Origin: Chryseobacterium sp. G0162
GTDB lineage: Bacteria; Bacteroidota; Bacteroidia; Flavobacteriales; Weeksellaceae
NCBI RefSeq assembly: GCF_003815715.1
Contig: NZ_CP033922.1
Location: 62,001-126,000 of the forward strand
Length of the DNA stretch: 64,000 bases
Direction: 5' to 3'
The notes beneath the pieces are model-generated. The model had not been told where the DNA came from and did no database searches. It saw nothing but the letters and a program-made list of their open reading frames with translations. Shown one piece after another: positions 52,962 through 62,192 of this stretch. The position numbers were made by a program, and so were the translations under genes. Position 1 is the stretch's first letter, and each line of letters opens with the position of its first letter.

Positions 52962-54980
52962 TTAGAAAGTAAATGCTTGTACTATGGAACCGTTAATTGT
53001 TTTCTTCGTTGTGCCATTGGTCACAGCAAGAGATAATGAAACGGCTTCCGTTGTGGATGATGCTGATTGTACGATCATAGTATTTCCAACAGTTAAAAAC
53101 TGTGTATAAATATTTCCTGTCCTCATGATGATAATATTGGCATTGAGAACGGAAGTACCGCCCAATTCTATTTTATTAGCATTGGTAATGATATTATTGT
53201 AAACCATCACGGCCTGATAACCACCACTTCGGAAATTGGAATTAATAACTCTTAAAAATGAATTATCAGTCAGCGCAATAGGTAAGCTGTTGTTAATAAG
53301 CCCTAAATAACCATAGAAATCATTAACATCAGAAGCTGCGTTAGACCCGGTAATTCCAAGAGATATATTCATTTCAAGATAGAAATTTGTGTTTGCAGCA
53401 AAAATCTGACTACTCTTGATAGCACCTACAAATAAGTTAGGTTCTAAAGCATACGCTTTATTATCAGTAGATGAGCTGTAGGCAAAAAGACCTCCGTTAG
53501 TTGTAAAGATTGCCCCTTCCTGTCCTGGAGTGTATGCTAATGCCTGCCAAACAAGAGCACCCACATCAATACTGTTAATATTCGTTACAACATTAATGGA
53601 ACTTGTTGTTCTATGTGTTTGTGCTGTGGGGCTTGTCGTACGAATAACAATATTGTACTGTATACCCGCCGGTAAAGAATCTCCATAGGCTGATAAAATC
53701 ATACTTTTACCATCTGCAAAAGTTTGAAAGCCTAAACAGTCAATTTCTCCAACTCCCAAAGCATTACCAACCGGGATAAACTTAACGGAAGTAGATGCAG
53801 GATTAACATTTAAGTTTAACCCCTGCAACACAAGATATCTTACAATGTGATCGTTTTTCATTACAGTTGGTGTAATACTATACACGTTTAAAGAACCGTT
53901 ACTATACTGGCTATTCCATGCAGTACCTATGGACTCTTTTTGTGCTGCGGTAAATGATTGTACAAGAGCTAAATAATCATCGTAATCACGGTACATAAAC
54001 ATTCTGCGTGTACCTGTAAGATCTGCACCATGAAACCTACGATTAGCTAAAGTAATCTGATTAGGAAGTAATTCTGTATTTTCATCAAAAACAGCTGCTT
54101 TTGTTCGTAGTCTGCCATTAAGATGTAAAACTTCTGTAGGTGCTGCTGTTCCTACTCCTAGTTTAGTACCATCAGTATAAACAATGGACTGGACAAAATC
54201 CGCTCCATTGAAATATGGAAGATAATTATTTGCAATAGAAAGCAGCCGCCATTGATTAATACCTTGTTCAACGCGATAAATGTACGAACCTGTTCCGATT
54301 GGATGGTCTACTTTTCCATTTAGAGCAGCCTGTAATCCTTCTACCATCGCAATGGTAATGTTTGTTAATCCGGTAGGCAGGTAGCTAGAAGATACAGTTT
54401 TAGATCCGCCATTATAGATGTACAAAGCATAATTACCCGATCCGTTTGGAATAGCAATAAAATCGTTTTTCTCGTATTGATAGGCAGCATTATTTGCCAT
54501 AAATGCAGATAATGACGTTTCCGTTACAGAAATTAGTTCCGTTAATCCAAGAGCTTCGATCATTGATGATAAGATCTTTCCATCAGCGCCAACAAAATCG
54601 GCGTTCTGCATGTAATTTTCATCGGACTGATCTTTAGTATAAACATTTCCTGAATTAACGCCGTCGTCTACCGTTGCAATGTTTGCCGGTAATTGACCAA
54701 CCCCTAACGCTGTTTTCCAATCAATGATATTATCAGGGGTTAGATTAGAAGCATCTTTTTTGGCTAAAACTGCATTGTGAGCATCGTCGCTGGATAAATG
54801 AGTTTCGTAGATACTCTTATCTACTTTATTTTCAAGCGTAGAACCAAGATTGGTTATTTTATCCATCGGAATAAATAAATCCTTATGCCAAAAAGAATCT
54901 ATAAGTTCCCAAAATTGTTCCTGTGTTGGTTTTTTTCCTGTTTTAAACCACTCGTTTAAAATATTTATCGGTTTTGACAT
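52962..54980 (-). CDS. Phage tail fibre / receptor-binding protein
   Basis: 672 residues. The N-terminus ILNEWFKTGKKPTQEQFWEL IDSFWHKD is the tail-attachment segment common to Bacteroidetes phage and structural fibres; a coiled region and DASNLTPDNIIDWKTALGVG follow (about 80-100), then repeated Asn/Ser/Thr-rich beta segments (GKILSSMIEALGLTELI, ADGKSMILSAYGDSLPAG, ITNANKIELGGTSVLNANII) to the end. The last gene before the lysis genes is often the host-range fibre. It is separated by seven bases from the collar-type fibre upstream. Confidence 0.75.
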   Translation of the reverse strand: MSKPINILNEWFKTGKKPTQEQFWELIDSFWHKDLFIPMDKITNLGSTLENKVDKSIYETHLSSDDAHNAVLAKKDASNLTPDNIIDWKTALGVGQLPANIATVDDGVNSGNVYTKDQSDENYMQNADFVGADGKILSSMIEALGLTELISVTETSLSAFMANNAAYQYEKNDFIAIPNGSGNYALYIYNGGSKTVSSSYLPTGLTNITIAMVEGLQAALNGKVDHPIGTGSYIYRVEQGINQWRLLSIANNYLPYFNGADFVQSIVYTDGTKLGVGTAAPTEVLHLNGRLRTKAAVFDENTELLPNQITLANRRFHGADLTGTRRMFMYRDYDDYLALVQSFTAAQKESIGTAWNSQYSNGSLNVYSITPTVMKNDHIVRYLVLQGLNLNVNPASTSVKFIPVGNALGVGEIDCLGFQTFADGKSMILSAYGDSLPAGIQYNIVIRTTSPTAQTHRTTSSINVVTNINSIDVGALVWQALAYTPGQEGAIFTTNGGLFAYSSSTDNKAYALEPNLFVGAIKSSQIFAANTNFYLEMNISLGITGSNAASDVNDFYGYLGLINNSLPIALTDNSFLRVINSNFRSGGYQAVMVYNNIITNANKIELGGTSVLNANIIIMRTGNIYTQFLTVGNTMIVQSASSTTEAVSLSLAVTNGTTKKTINGSIVQAFTF

Positions 54981-54987
54981 GGTAATT

Positions 54988-55812
54988 CTAAAAATTAGGT
55001 TCTATAAAATATGCGATGATAGATGGCTGTATATTGTTGTGTGGCTGGTTTGCTCCTCCCGAAGAAATCCATTGTGTATATTCATTACCACCCTGGCGAC
55101 TTAGTGCGTTACGGTTTCCTGTACCTACCTTTTCTAAACCAAGTTGAAAGCTCATACCAAAATCAGGAAGTTCAGGTCTTGTTAAAGTATGTTTCTTCGC
55201 TCCTAATGTTCCTTTTAAGTTTAGAAAATCTGGATCGTTAGGATCCAGGCCGACAATGGTTTTACCCCGAATATCTGTACATTCTTTCCATCCTGCCGGA
55301 ATATCTGCAACCGGCTTAAACCAAGCCCAAACAATTCCGCCGTTGATAATTGGCGCGGTTTTAAGTTCCAGCACTTCAACACGGTTTTTCAATTGGTTGA
55401 AATCGTTTATAGATACACTGTTATTGACTTTTATTTGAATAGCTTTTAGTGTTTCGAGTTTCACAAAGTCGCTCCAATTGTACGACGTTACAGATCCAGT
55501 TCCGAACTTTACAGTCTTCTTATAGATCAATGTTTTTGTTGATGTATCTTGAAAGGTTTTTTGTATCTCTTCCGTATGAATATACACGGTTGATGATATT
55601 TGACCACCTTCAAAATAATATAGTTTTCCTTCGATGGCTACGATGCCAGGGTTCACACTTGAACCGACAATTTCGCCCCCGGATAATATTGTAAGATTCC
55701 CGGCAAGATCTCCAAGAGCTTCAAAGATCCCGTAAGCCTCTTCGATCAAAGACATTAAATCATTTGTCAAAGGAACACCGCCTGTTTGTAAAAAATTAAA
55801 ATTGTATCTCAT
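54988..55812 (-). CDS. Tail collar-domain fibre protein
   Basis: 274 residues. A beta-rich N-terminal half (NLTILSGGEIVGSSVNPGIV, GKLYYFEGGQISSTVYI) and a helix with NQLKNRVEVLELK precede a collar-type domain from about 162: VWAWFKPVADIPAGWKECTD IRGKTIVG, KHTLTRPELPDFGM, and the terminal HNNIQPSIIAYFIEP. This is the phage tail collar pattern (GW..CdG..tPdlrgr ... h.N..P....nyii). It lies two bases from the I-like base-plate gene. Confidence 0.82.
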   Translation of the reverse strand: MRYNFNFLQTGGVPLTNDLMSLIEEAYGIFEALGDLAGNLTILSGGEIVGSSVNPGIVAIEGKLYYFEGGQISSTVYIHTEEIQKTFQDTSTKTLIYKKTVKFGTGSVTSYNWSDFVKLETLKAIQIKVNNSVSINDFNQLKNRVEVLELKTAPIINGGIVWAWFKPVADIPAGWKECTDIRGKTIVGLDPNDPDFLNLKGTLGAKKHTLTRPELPDFGMSFQLGLEKVGTGNRNALSRQGGNEYTQWISSGGANQPHNNIQPSIIAYFIEPNF

Positions 55813-55814
55813 TT

Positions 55815-56327
55815 CTAAATAATTACGATTTGATATTGTTTACTTTGAAGGATGTAGAAATCTATTTCGGCACGTAATTGTATTTGATTTATGCCGGTAT
55901 CGGGTATTTCTACGATGAAATCATACACGCTGTACAATTCCGATTCTGATCGCAGATAAAGAGGTTTTTCGTCACCTTTTAACCACTTCATTTTATTGTT
56001 TAAACTTTCACTGAAATAATCGGGATTTGTAGGATCCATTTCGGCTTCTGTATAAATATAAACGCCTTTATATATGACGGCTTTTCCAATCCTTATCCTT
56101 CGGAACAGCGGATCAAAAGCATCATTCAACCGATATTCTAATGAACATACCTGATAATTAAATTTTAGCTTTATCAGATTCTGTTCCCGGTTCTGTAAAA
56201 ACTTTTGATATAGATCTACCAAAGGTGCTGCAAAAGCCAAGACATAGGCCATAAATATGGGATCCCTTAAAAAAGGTGGGACCAGTTGCAAGCCGTATTT
56301 TTCGACATCAAAATCAAATATTTTCAT
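55815..56327 (-). CDS. Base-plate protein, I-like position
   Basis: 170 residues (VEKYGLQLVPPFLRDPIFMA, LVDLYQKFLQNREQNLIKLK, RRIRIGKAVIYKGVYIYTEA). No strong family signature, but order J-I-fibre in P2/Mu-like tails puts the gpI analogue here. Its start codon overlaps the J-like stop by one base. It probably links the wedge to the fibres. Confidence 0.6.
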   Translation of the reverse strand: MKIFDFDVEKYGLQLVPPFLRDPIFMAYVLAFAAPLVDLYQKFLQNREQNLIKLKFNYQVCSLEYRLNDAFDPLFRRIRIGKAVIYKGVYIYTEAEMDPTNPDYFSESLNNKMKWLKGDEKPLYLRSESELYSVYDFIVEIPDTGINQIQLRAEIDFYILQSKQYQIVII

Positions 56328-57211
56328 TACGACGGATTATAAATTATATACTGTATTCCGCTCCAATCGTCTATTTTAAAATAACCGGATGTAGGAATTT
56401 TAGAAATTGCGATCGGCTGAAAAGCCCCGTAACCAACGCCCGGAACAATCCATCTGCTTTGAACCTGTAAATTTTGCAGATCCAAAACGCCTTCTACGTT
56501 CAATATTGCAGCTTCAAGTTTCTGTACAGATAATTCGCCGTTGAAAGGAAGGTTTTTTAAAAATACCTTGATTGCTTCCTGTACTGGAAATGTACCATCC
56601 TGGATCCTGGAACCATCACCCAAAAGAATCAAAGGATCATAACAGATCTTAAAATCAATTTTCAGGATATCCGGTAAAAAGTTTACAACTTCGATATTAT
56701 CCCCGGCAGCTTGCGCCCTTTCAATAAAGCCAGTGAATGCCAATCCGATATTATCAGAAACAGGAACAATTTCGCCGTTTTCATCGGTAGCGACTTTCAT
56801 TGAAATTAGAATATCATTACCAACCTTTGTCCTGGTAACTGCTGCATACTTGATCACTTTAGATGCTAAAATCTGATCATCAGTGGCAGATCCGTTTATA
56901 AATTCACGTTTTACCGGATCATAATTGAACCCGTACTGAAAGGACAAAGCCAAATTTCTATACCAATAAAGGTTTGGAACCTTTTGGTTTAAAATCAGAT
57001 CCGCCGTTTCTTTTTTATGAACATCAAAAATTGATTCTAAAGTCCAGGCAATTAATGCCAGGATATCAAAAAAAATATTCTCAAACGATACGATTGAAAA
57101 CTGATCTTCAAAAGTTTCTGTATCTGTTAGCCCATACCAGTTTTTTATCGCTGTGTTAGAAACGAACGCAGATGTCATGCTGTTTTTAATTTCTGATATA
57201 CTTCGTGCCAT
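56327..57211 (-). CDS. Base-plate J-like protein
   Basis: 294 residues. The N-terminal part MARSISEIKNSMTSAFVSNT, the central VTRTKVGNDILISMKVATDE NGEIVPV and the segment GLAFTGFIERAQAAGDNIEV, VQEAIKVFLKNLPFNGELSV match the J-type wedge proteins of contractile tails. It forms the base-plate wedge. It overlaps the neighbouring gene starts by one base on both sides. Confidence 0.75.
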   Translation of the reverse strand: MARSISEIKNSMTSAFVSNTAIKNWYGLTDTETFEDQFSIVSFENIFFDILALIAWTLESIFDVHKKETADLILNQKVPNLYWYRNLALSFQYGFNYDPVKREFINGSATDDQILASKVIKYAAVTRTKVGNDILISMKVATDENGEIVPVSDNIGLAFTGFIERAQAAGDNIEVVNFLPDILKIDFKICYDPLILLGDGSRIQDGTFPVQEAIKVFLKNLPFNGELSVQKLEAAILNVEGVLDLQNLQVQSRWIVPGVGYGAFQPIAISKIPTSGYFKIDDWSGIQYIIYNPS

Positions 57212-57504
57212 TAGCTTACTTTAAAAGTTTTTTCAATTATCCAATACCCGATACCTTCCTGCGTTGAAATATCTTCAACACTATTCCGCAAAGCTGTTGC
57301 AGGTTTATTTTTTTTACTGAATAGGTTAACATTACCCTGATCAGATACATTGTCATTTTTTACGTCTATTCCTATGGCGATATCTTCCGTTAAAGACATA
57401 TCATTTAAGACCGCCGCGTTTACAACCTGGTCAAAGCTTCCAGCTTGTTGAGCAATGAGATCTAAAAAGTTTTGCCCTTGTTGTTTTTTATTCGTACTCG
57501 GCAT
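57211..57504 (-). CDS. Small tail protein, LysM/X-like
   Basis: 97 residues; QNFLDLIAQQAGSFDQVVNA and LNDMSLTEDIAIGIDV (about 11-50) resemble the LysM-like tail X proteins that bind peptidoglycan or the tail spike. The gene overlaps the upstream gp25-like gene by 17 bases. The name is an inference from pattern and position. Confidence 0.55.
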   Translation of the reverse strand: MPSTNKKQQGQNFLDLIAQQAGSFDQVVNAAVLNDMSLTEDIAIGIDVKNDNVSDQGNVNLFSKKNKPATALRNSVEDISTQEGIGYWIIEKTFKVS

Positions 57505-57829
57505 CTATTGAAAAATTATTAAGGTTATACAAATCCAAATGTTTAACTACTAAGCCATCTTTTGCAAACTGTTCTTTAATATTGTGACGACATTCCAAAA
57601 GATCTTCGCCCAAAAGTTCGGACGATAAGCCTACGCCGACATCTAAATTCAGTTTGAGATCTCCCGGAACTGCAACCAGCAAAGAAGCCATGTTTTGTTC
57701 CAATGTAGGCCCAAGCGTTAAGCCGCTTGTAATTTTACCCTGCGAATCTCTTTTAACGTCCACATTGAGCATGAAAACGTTTTCTGTAGTTCCATCGGCG
57801 TACTGAATGCCATAATCTTTTCGTTTCAT
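57488..57829 (-). CDS. gp25/W-like base-plate protein
   Basis: 113 residues; GPTLEQNMASLLVAVPGDLK and DVGVGLSSELLGE (about 41-75) fit the start of the gp25/W wedge family, with LLECRHNIKEQFAKDGLVVK as the following helix. It is a part of the base-plate wedge. It overlaps its neighbours by 17 bases downstream and four bases (ATGA) upstream. Confidence 0.6.
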   Translation of the reverse strand: MKRKDYGIQYADGTTENVFMLNVDVKRDSQGKITSGLTLGPTLEQNMASLLVAVPGDLKLNLDVGVGLSSELLGEDLLECRHNIKEQFAKDGLVVKHLDLYNLNNFSIDAEYE

Positions 57830-58041
57830 TTCAATTCTCCATTAAAAGTTCCTGTAACAGGGTTACTTCCGGCGGTAAGGCCGTTATTATATTTTATTTC
57901 CGCTTTTTTGATAAGCTTTATCAATATTGATATAAACCTTTCTGCGTATTCTTGTCGTGAATCCTGTTCCCGCGTTAACATATCATCCATTAATGCAATG
58001 AAATCGTTTATCGCTTCCTGTTTTGCTGTATCTAAACTCAT
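57826..58041 (-). CDS. Small phage tail-region protein
   Basis: 71 residues, helical (LDTAKQEAINDFIALMDDML, YAERFISILIKLIKKAEIKY) with a short NGLTAGSNPVTGTFNGELK tail. Unknown family. It overlaps both neighbours by four bases, so it is part of the coupled base-plate block, perhaps a structural or chaperone subunit. Confidence 0.6.
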   Translation of the reverse strand: MSLDTAKQEAINDFIALMDDMLTREQDSRQEYAERFISILIKLIKKAEIKYNNGLTAGSNPVTGTFNGELK

Positions 58042-58544
58042 TTTAAAAGCTGTTTAAATGATGTTTCAAAGTCAATTATTTTAGCCAACACATCCGGCAA
58101 AACATTTCCACTCGGTCCCATCGTTGTAAAAACCTTTATATTTTTTTTGATATCTGTAGATTTTTGGAAAAGATCATAAAGGCTTACAGTATTATTTTTA
58201 ATTGAAATTTTCCCATCTGTACTATCAATTTCGATCTCTAAACCATTTTCTTTAAAAATGATTTTTTGAGCTTTGTCGGCTTTTATTACGGTCAGATTGT
58301 CGATACTTCCATCGGTAGACAACAGTAAAACATTAGAATCAACAGCCGGAACAATTAGAAGCGTATCAGATCCGTCGGCCGTTGCTTTCAATCTTACGTC
58401 TGATAATTCCAAACCGTCAATTTCGACCGTACAAGTATCGCCCTGGATAGATCTTACAATTCCATCAATCGGATAGTTCGGATTAGCACCGACCATCTTT
58501 TGAAAATTTGCCCTTAATTGTGATAGTTTATCCATTTTAAACAC
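58038..58544 (-). CDS. gpV-like base-plate spike protein
   Basis: 168 residues. An OB-like N-terminal domain (YPIDGIVRSIQGDTCTVEID, DVRLKATADGSDTLLIVPA, about 24-75) precedes beta strands KIIFKENGLEIEIDSTDGKI that could form the spike needle. It fits the gpV/gp45 position between gpD and W. An alternative start at 58535 (MDKLSQ) is also possible; the ATG at 58544 overlaps the gpD-like stop. Confidence 0.72.
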   Translation of the reverse strand: MFKMDKLSQLRANFQKMVGANPNYPIDGIVRSIQGDTCTVEIDGLELSDVRLKATADGSDTLLIVPAVDSNVLLLSTDGSIDNLTVIKADKAQKIIFKENGLEIEIDSTDGKISIKNNTVSLYDLFQKSTDIKKNIKVFTTMGPSGNVLPDVLAKIIDFETSFKQLLK

Positions 58545-59508
58545 TTAATTTTATTGATGGTGTAATTGATCTTATACCACCGCTTTCACTGAATTTAACA
58601 GTTACCGATTCTACATAATACCTTCCATCACGTGAAGGATAATCCGCATCATAATACCCGATCGTGTAAGAAGGTTCAACGTAAGGAATTAACCAGGCAT
58701 CAAACGAACCCTCATATCCCGGAGCCATCCGGTTTTTATATTCCGTATCAGCAATTATTTTAATTGCGTTTTTCGACATTCTTCCAACCTTCTTTGTGAT
58801 CTTTTCACCGCCGGCATGTCCTACAGTTGTACTTATGGTTTTCCCGTCCAAACCGACAGATTCAACTGTAATTTCTATTTTTCTATCATCGGCGGACTTA
58901 TATTCCATTGAGCTGGTTTCGATGTTATGTTGCATTGAATAATCAGCTTCGCCGCCTTTCCGGGTGTATGCCGGATGTATGTGTAATTCCTTGTTTTTGG
59001 TGTCGAAAAATATATCGGCTCCTGTTTCTTCCTGGATCTTTGCTAAAACGTCGATCGCTTCGGCTTTAAAAATTGTGTACTTATCATAAGCGATATTATA
59101 ATCACAGACAATTTTATATGAAGGATCCACATTTTTAACCAGGTATTGTGCAAGCTGTAAAACCGTTACACTTTTAAACTGCTTATTTGGTACGCCTTTT
59201 CTGAAAAGAAATAAAGCATCTTCACATTTTATTTTCAGTGAGCTATCGTTTGTTATGATCTCTTTTACAAAACCTTCAAACTCTGTTACCAGGTCTCTAT
59301 CATATCCAAGTTTAATCGTTACCTGGTCACCTCTTTTGATTGAATCCTGCACCCGCAGAACCTTATTCATGTGAGCTTCCGGCAAAATGATAGTTGCAGT
59401 ATCGGAAAGGTTTTTAACAGATTTTTCGATTTCGCATTCTGCCAATATCCCTAATTTCCAATCTCCCTGTTCATTTTTAAAATTGATATCCCAGTTTAAC
59501 TGATACAT
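58537..59508 (-). CDS. gpD-like late control / tail hub protein
   Basis: 323 residues. An N-terminal beta domain (VKNLSDTATIILPEAHMNKV, RVQDSIKRGDQVTIKLGYDR) is followed by FRKGVPNKQFKSVTVLQLAQ YLV and VLAKIQEETGADIFFDTKNK ELHI (about 100-190), then a beta barrel up to PSIKLSV. These are the gpD/gp27-like hub blocks that hold the spike. It lies three bases after the DUF6046 gene and overlaps the V-like gene. Confidence 0.75.
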   Translation of the reverse strand: MYQLNWDINFKNEQGDWKLGILAECEIEKSVKNLSDTATIILPEAHMNKVLRVQDSIKRGDQVTIKLGYDRDLVTEFEGFVKEIITNDSSLKIKCEDALFLFRKGVPNKQFKSVTVLQLAQYLVKNVDPSYKIVCDYNIAYDKYTIFKAEAIDVLAKIQEETGADIFFDTKNKELHIHPAYTRKGGEADYSMQHNIETSSMEYKSADDRKIEITVESVGLDGKTISTTVGHAGGEKITKKVGRMSKNAIKIIADTEYKNRMAPGYEGSFDAWLIPYVEPSYTIGYYDADYPSRDGRYYVESVTVKFSESGGIRSITPSIKLSV

Positions 59509-59511
59509 AAA

Positions 59512-60228
59512 CTATACTTTGTTTGGATCGAAACTGCCAGTCGGCATTCCTACGTCTAATGTTACTTTTTTCCTTTTGTAGATCAACTGATAGGGGAAAT
59601 CACTTACCGCCCGGATCTCGTATGCCTGTACGTTTTCGCCTTTTGTAAATGGAAAACTTACATCTGTGATCACTATTCTATTAATGTTCAGGATCTGCAA
59701 GGGTTCACATTTTACCTCTATGGCTTCCGGGGTTAATAAATAATCCCGAAGCTTTTCCATTTCCTGTCGTGGATAAGTTTCGGCAGGGCTTCCCATCTGT
59801 TTGGGACCATAAAACGCACCAGTGATCGTGATCTGATAATCATCAGTTGACCATCTTTCTTTTATGGTTCCAATCAAATTTTTTCCTGCTTTTGCAACCT
59901 TTCTAAATGCGATCGTATTTGAAACGCTAATATTGATAAGAGGTTCCCACGGTAGTAAATACCAATTTTCTTCCTTCGAGCTTCTAAATGAGAAAGGAAA
60001 AAACTGATTTGCTTCATCCTTCTTTTTATCATTTATCCACAGTTCTACATCCGAATAATCTTGCGGAATGTCCGCAATAGTTTGGTTCAACTGTATCGGT
60101 AAAAAAGGAATAGGATAAGTGACATGTTTTGCGATCTCATTCTGAACCGCTGCAAATCTTGGAATTTGCTCGATCGCCTTATTACCTAATAAGCTCGCAA
60201 TTAATGCGGTTTCATTTGTTAGTTTCAT
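59512..60228 (-). CDS. DUF6046 family phage protein
   Basis: 238 residues. The sequence blocks HVTYPIPFLPIQLNQTIADI, SDVELWINDKKKDEANQFFP FSF, WSTDDYQITITGAFYGPKQM and ILNINRIVITDVSFPFTKGE N resemble the DUF6046 family of Bacteroidetes phages, found between the tape measure and gpD-like genes. It is a likely tail-hub adaptor or tail-initiation protein. It overlaps the tape measure stop by four bases. Confidence 0.65.
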   Translation of the reverse strand: MKLTNETALIASLLGNKAIEQIPRFAAVQNEIAKHVTYPIPFLPIQLNQTIADIPQDYSDVELWINDKKKDEANQFFPFSFRSSKEENWYLLPWEPLINISVSNTIAFRKVAKAGKNLIGTIKERWSTDDYQITITGAFYGPKQMGSPAETYPRQEMEKLRDYLLTPEAIEVKCEPLQILNINRIVITDVSFPFTKGENVQAYEIRAVSDFPYQLIYKRKKVTLDVGMPTGSFDPNKV

Positions 60229-62189
60229 GATCCTGCTGCTGTTGTGGCTGATGCCGTTAATCTTAATAATTCGTCTAATACCTGGTCTCTCATTTGGCTT
60301 GTTGTGTCTCGGAAGTCTTTTCCCGAAATATTCAACGTGCCGACAAGATCCTTTAAATTGATGGTGATGTAATTATGTTTTGTTCCGCCGGTTGCAACTT
60401 CATCGTTTTTCTTTTTCCCTTTTTTCTTCTTTTCGTCGTCACCGTCACCATGTGGGGTGAAAGCCCCACTACCTGCACCAGGAATAGCAACAGGCGCGAC
60501 AATACCGTTATTAACGTTTACTTTTTCTTTTGCCTTACCTTGTTTTTTGGTATAAGCATCACTGGCAGCCTTTCCGTTTTTCATGGCTTGATCCCATCCG
60601 CCGGTAAGTTGATCAGCTGCTTTTTTTGCCGAATCTACTCCGATAAGATCCTGCGTGGCTTTTTTACCAAGTTCCCAGGCTTTTTTCCAATCACCGGAGA
60701 AAAACGCAAGTAACGCAGCTCCGATTCCCTGAATCCCGGATAACAATTCTTTTATTCGGTTGATAACAAAGTCTTTGATAGTCCGGCCAAATAGCTTTAT
60801 AGCTTCCCAGCCTTGAAAAACTACCTTTCGGAATCCTTCAAATTTGTTCCAGCAAAGCGTAACAATTGCAACCAGGGCAATAATTCCGGTAATTACCCAA
60901 AAAACAGGGTTTGCATTCATGGCAGCATTCCACAACCATTGTGCAGCTGTACAAATCTGTGTCCACAAAGCCTGCATTTTTTGAGCATTGGTAAGGAACT
61001 TTATTGCGGTAACTGCACCATTGTAAACCGGGGCTAAATTTGCGATCGTTTGTGCCGTTTCTGCTACTACAGAAGCATAACCAAGCATCCCGTTTGTAGC
61101 ATTGAAAAGAGAAATTTTAAAATCGTCGATTTGAGCTTGTAACCTCTTGTTTTTCTCTTCCGGGCTTTCCATGATAATGGCAGCCTGTTCGTATGCGGTT
61201 TTAGTTCCGCCGACAGCTTCATTTAATCTGTCAATTTCGGCAGTTTGAGAAATTAACGCCATCGCTGCGTTACTGTTTTCTTTTCCGAAAACCGCAGACA
61301 TTAACGCTGAATCCTTTAACAATGGTTTAAGCATGTTAAGCCTTTCTGTTAAAGTTTTGTTCGGATTGTTCAGCTGGTTGATATCAATTCCCAATCCTTT
61401 AAATTCGGCTCTTACAGCTTTAGGCAAGAAACGCCCTTGTCCTAAAGTTGCTAAAACGTTACGAAGAGCTACACCGCCTTCGCTTCCTTTCTTTCCGGCT
61501 TTGTCTAAAACCTGAATCGCTGCGTTTGTTTCTTCAAAGGAAACGCCGGCACTTTTTGCAGCCATCCCGGTTTGTTCCAGGGCTGCTTTAATTTGCGGAA
61601 GTTCTGCGGATCCTTCACCCGCTGCGGCTGCCATAACGTTCATCATAGCTGCCATGATTTTTGATGCCTGTGTAGGATCTTTTAATGAGATCCCGTACTG
61701 GTTCATCGCAGTTGTTAATACTTCGGTTGCTGCGGTTGTATCACCTCCCATTAATTTGGAAGTATAACCAACCGTTTCACCCATACTTTTAAGAGCTGTC
61801 GGAACTTTTGCGATTTCCGGTGATAATTGACCTAATATCAATTTATAGGATTCTACACCTTCTGCGGCGGATCCTCCGAACGTTTTTGCGGAATTACGGG
61901 CGTAACCTTCAATTTCTTTCAATTTTTGACCTGCAACGCCTGTCATAGCCTGCAAATCGTGCATTGATGTAGAAAGCTTCATACCAGGTCCATTAATGCT
62001 GTCAATAGCCGTCGAAACTCTCTCTATGTTTTCAATTATAGAATTTAGTTTTATACTGCTTAACTGCCTGTTAATGTTATTTACCAGGTTATTGGTTGAA
62101 CGCTGAATATTATTTACAGATGCAAGAACACGGTTTTGTCCCTGCATTTGTAAAACAATATTATACAGCAAATCGTTACTTGCACTCAT
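60225..62189 (-). CDS. Phage tail tape measure protein
   Basis: 654 residues. The N-terminal TP901-type domain has LLGQLSPEIAK-like and GYTSKLMGGDTTAATEVLTT AMNQYG (about 110-170), KKGSEGGVALRNVLATLG (about 233-250), followed by a hydrophobic part near 415-450 (NPVFWVITGIIALVAIVTLC) and a polar Lys-rich region. At about 0.15 nm per residue it would set a tail near 100 nm. It lies three bases after the frameshifted chaperone extension. Confidence 0.9.
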   Translation of the reverse strand: MSASNDLLYNIVLQMQGQNRVLASVNNIQRSTNNLVNNINRQLSSIKLNSIIENIERVSTAIDSINGPGMKLSTSMHDLQAMTGVAGQKLKEIEGYARNSAKTFGGSAAEGVESYKLILGQLSPEIAKVPTALKSMGETVGYTSKLMGGDTTAATEVLTTAMNQYGISLKDPTQASKIMAAMMNVMAAAAGEGSAELPQIKAALEQTGMAAKSAGVSFEETNAAIQVLDKAGKKGSEGGVALRNVLATLGQGRFLPKAVRAEFKGLGIDINQLNNPNKTLTERLNMLKPLLKDSALMSAVFGKENSNAAMALISQTAEIDRLNEAVGGTKTAYEQAAIIMESPEEKNKRLQAQIDDFKISLFNATNGMLGYASVVAETAQTIANLAPVYNGAVTAIKFLTNAQKMQALWTQICTAAQWLWNAAMNANPVFWVITGIIALVAIVTLCWNKFEGFRKVVFQGWEAIKLFGRTIKDFVINRIKELLSGIQGIGAALLAFFSGDWKKAWELGKKATQDLIGVDSAKKAADQLTGGWDQAMKNGKAASDAYTKKQGKAKEKVNVNNGIVAPVAIPGAGSGAFTPHGDGDDEKKKKGKKKNDEVATGGTKHNYITINLKDLVGTLNISGKDFRDTTSQMRDQVLDELLRLTASATTAAGS

Positions 62190-62192
62190 GAT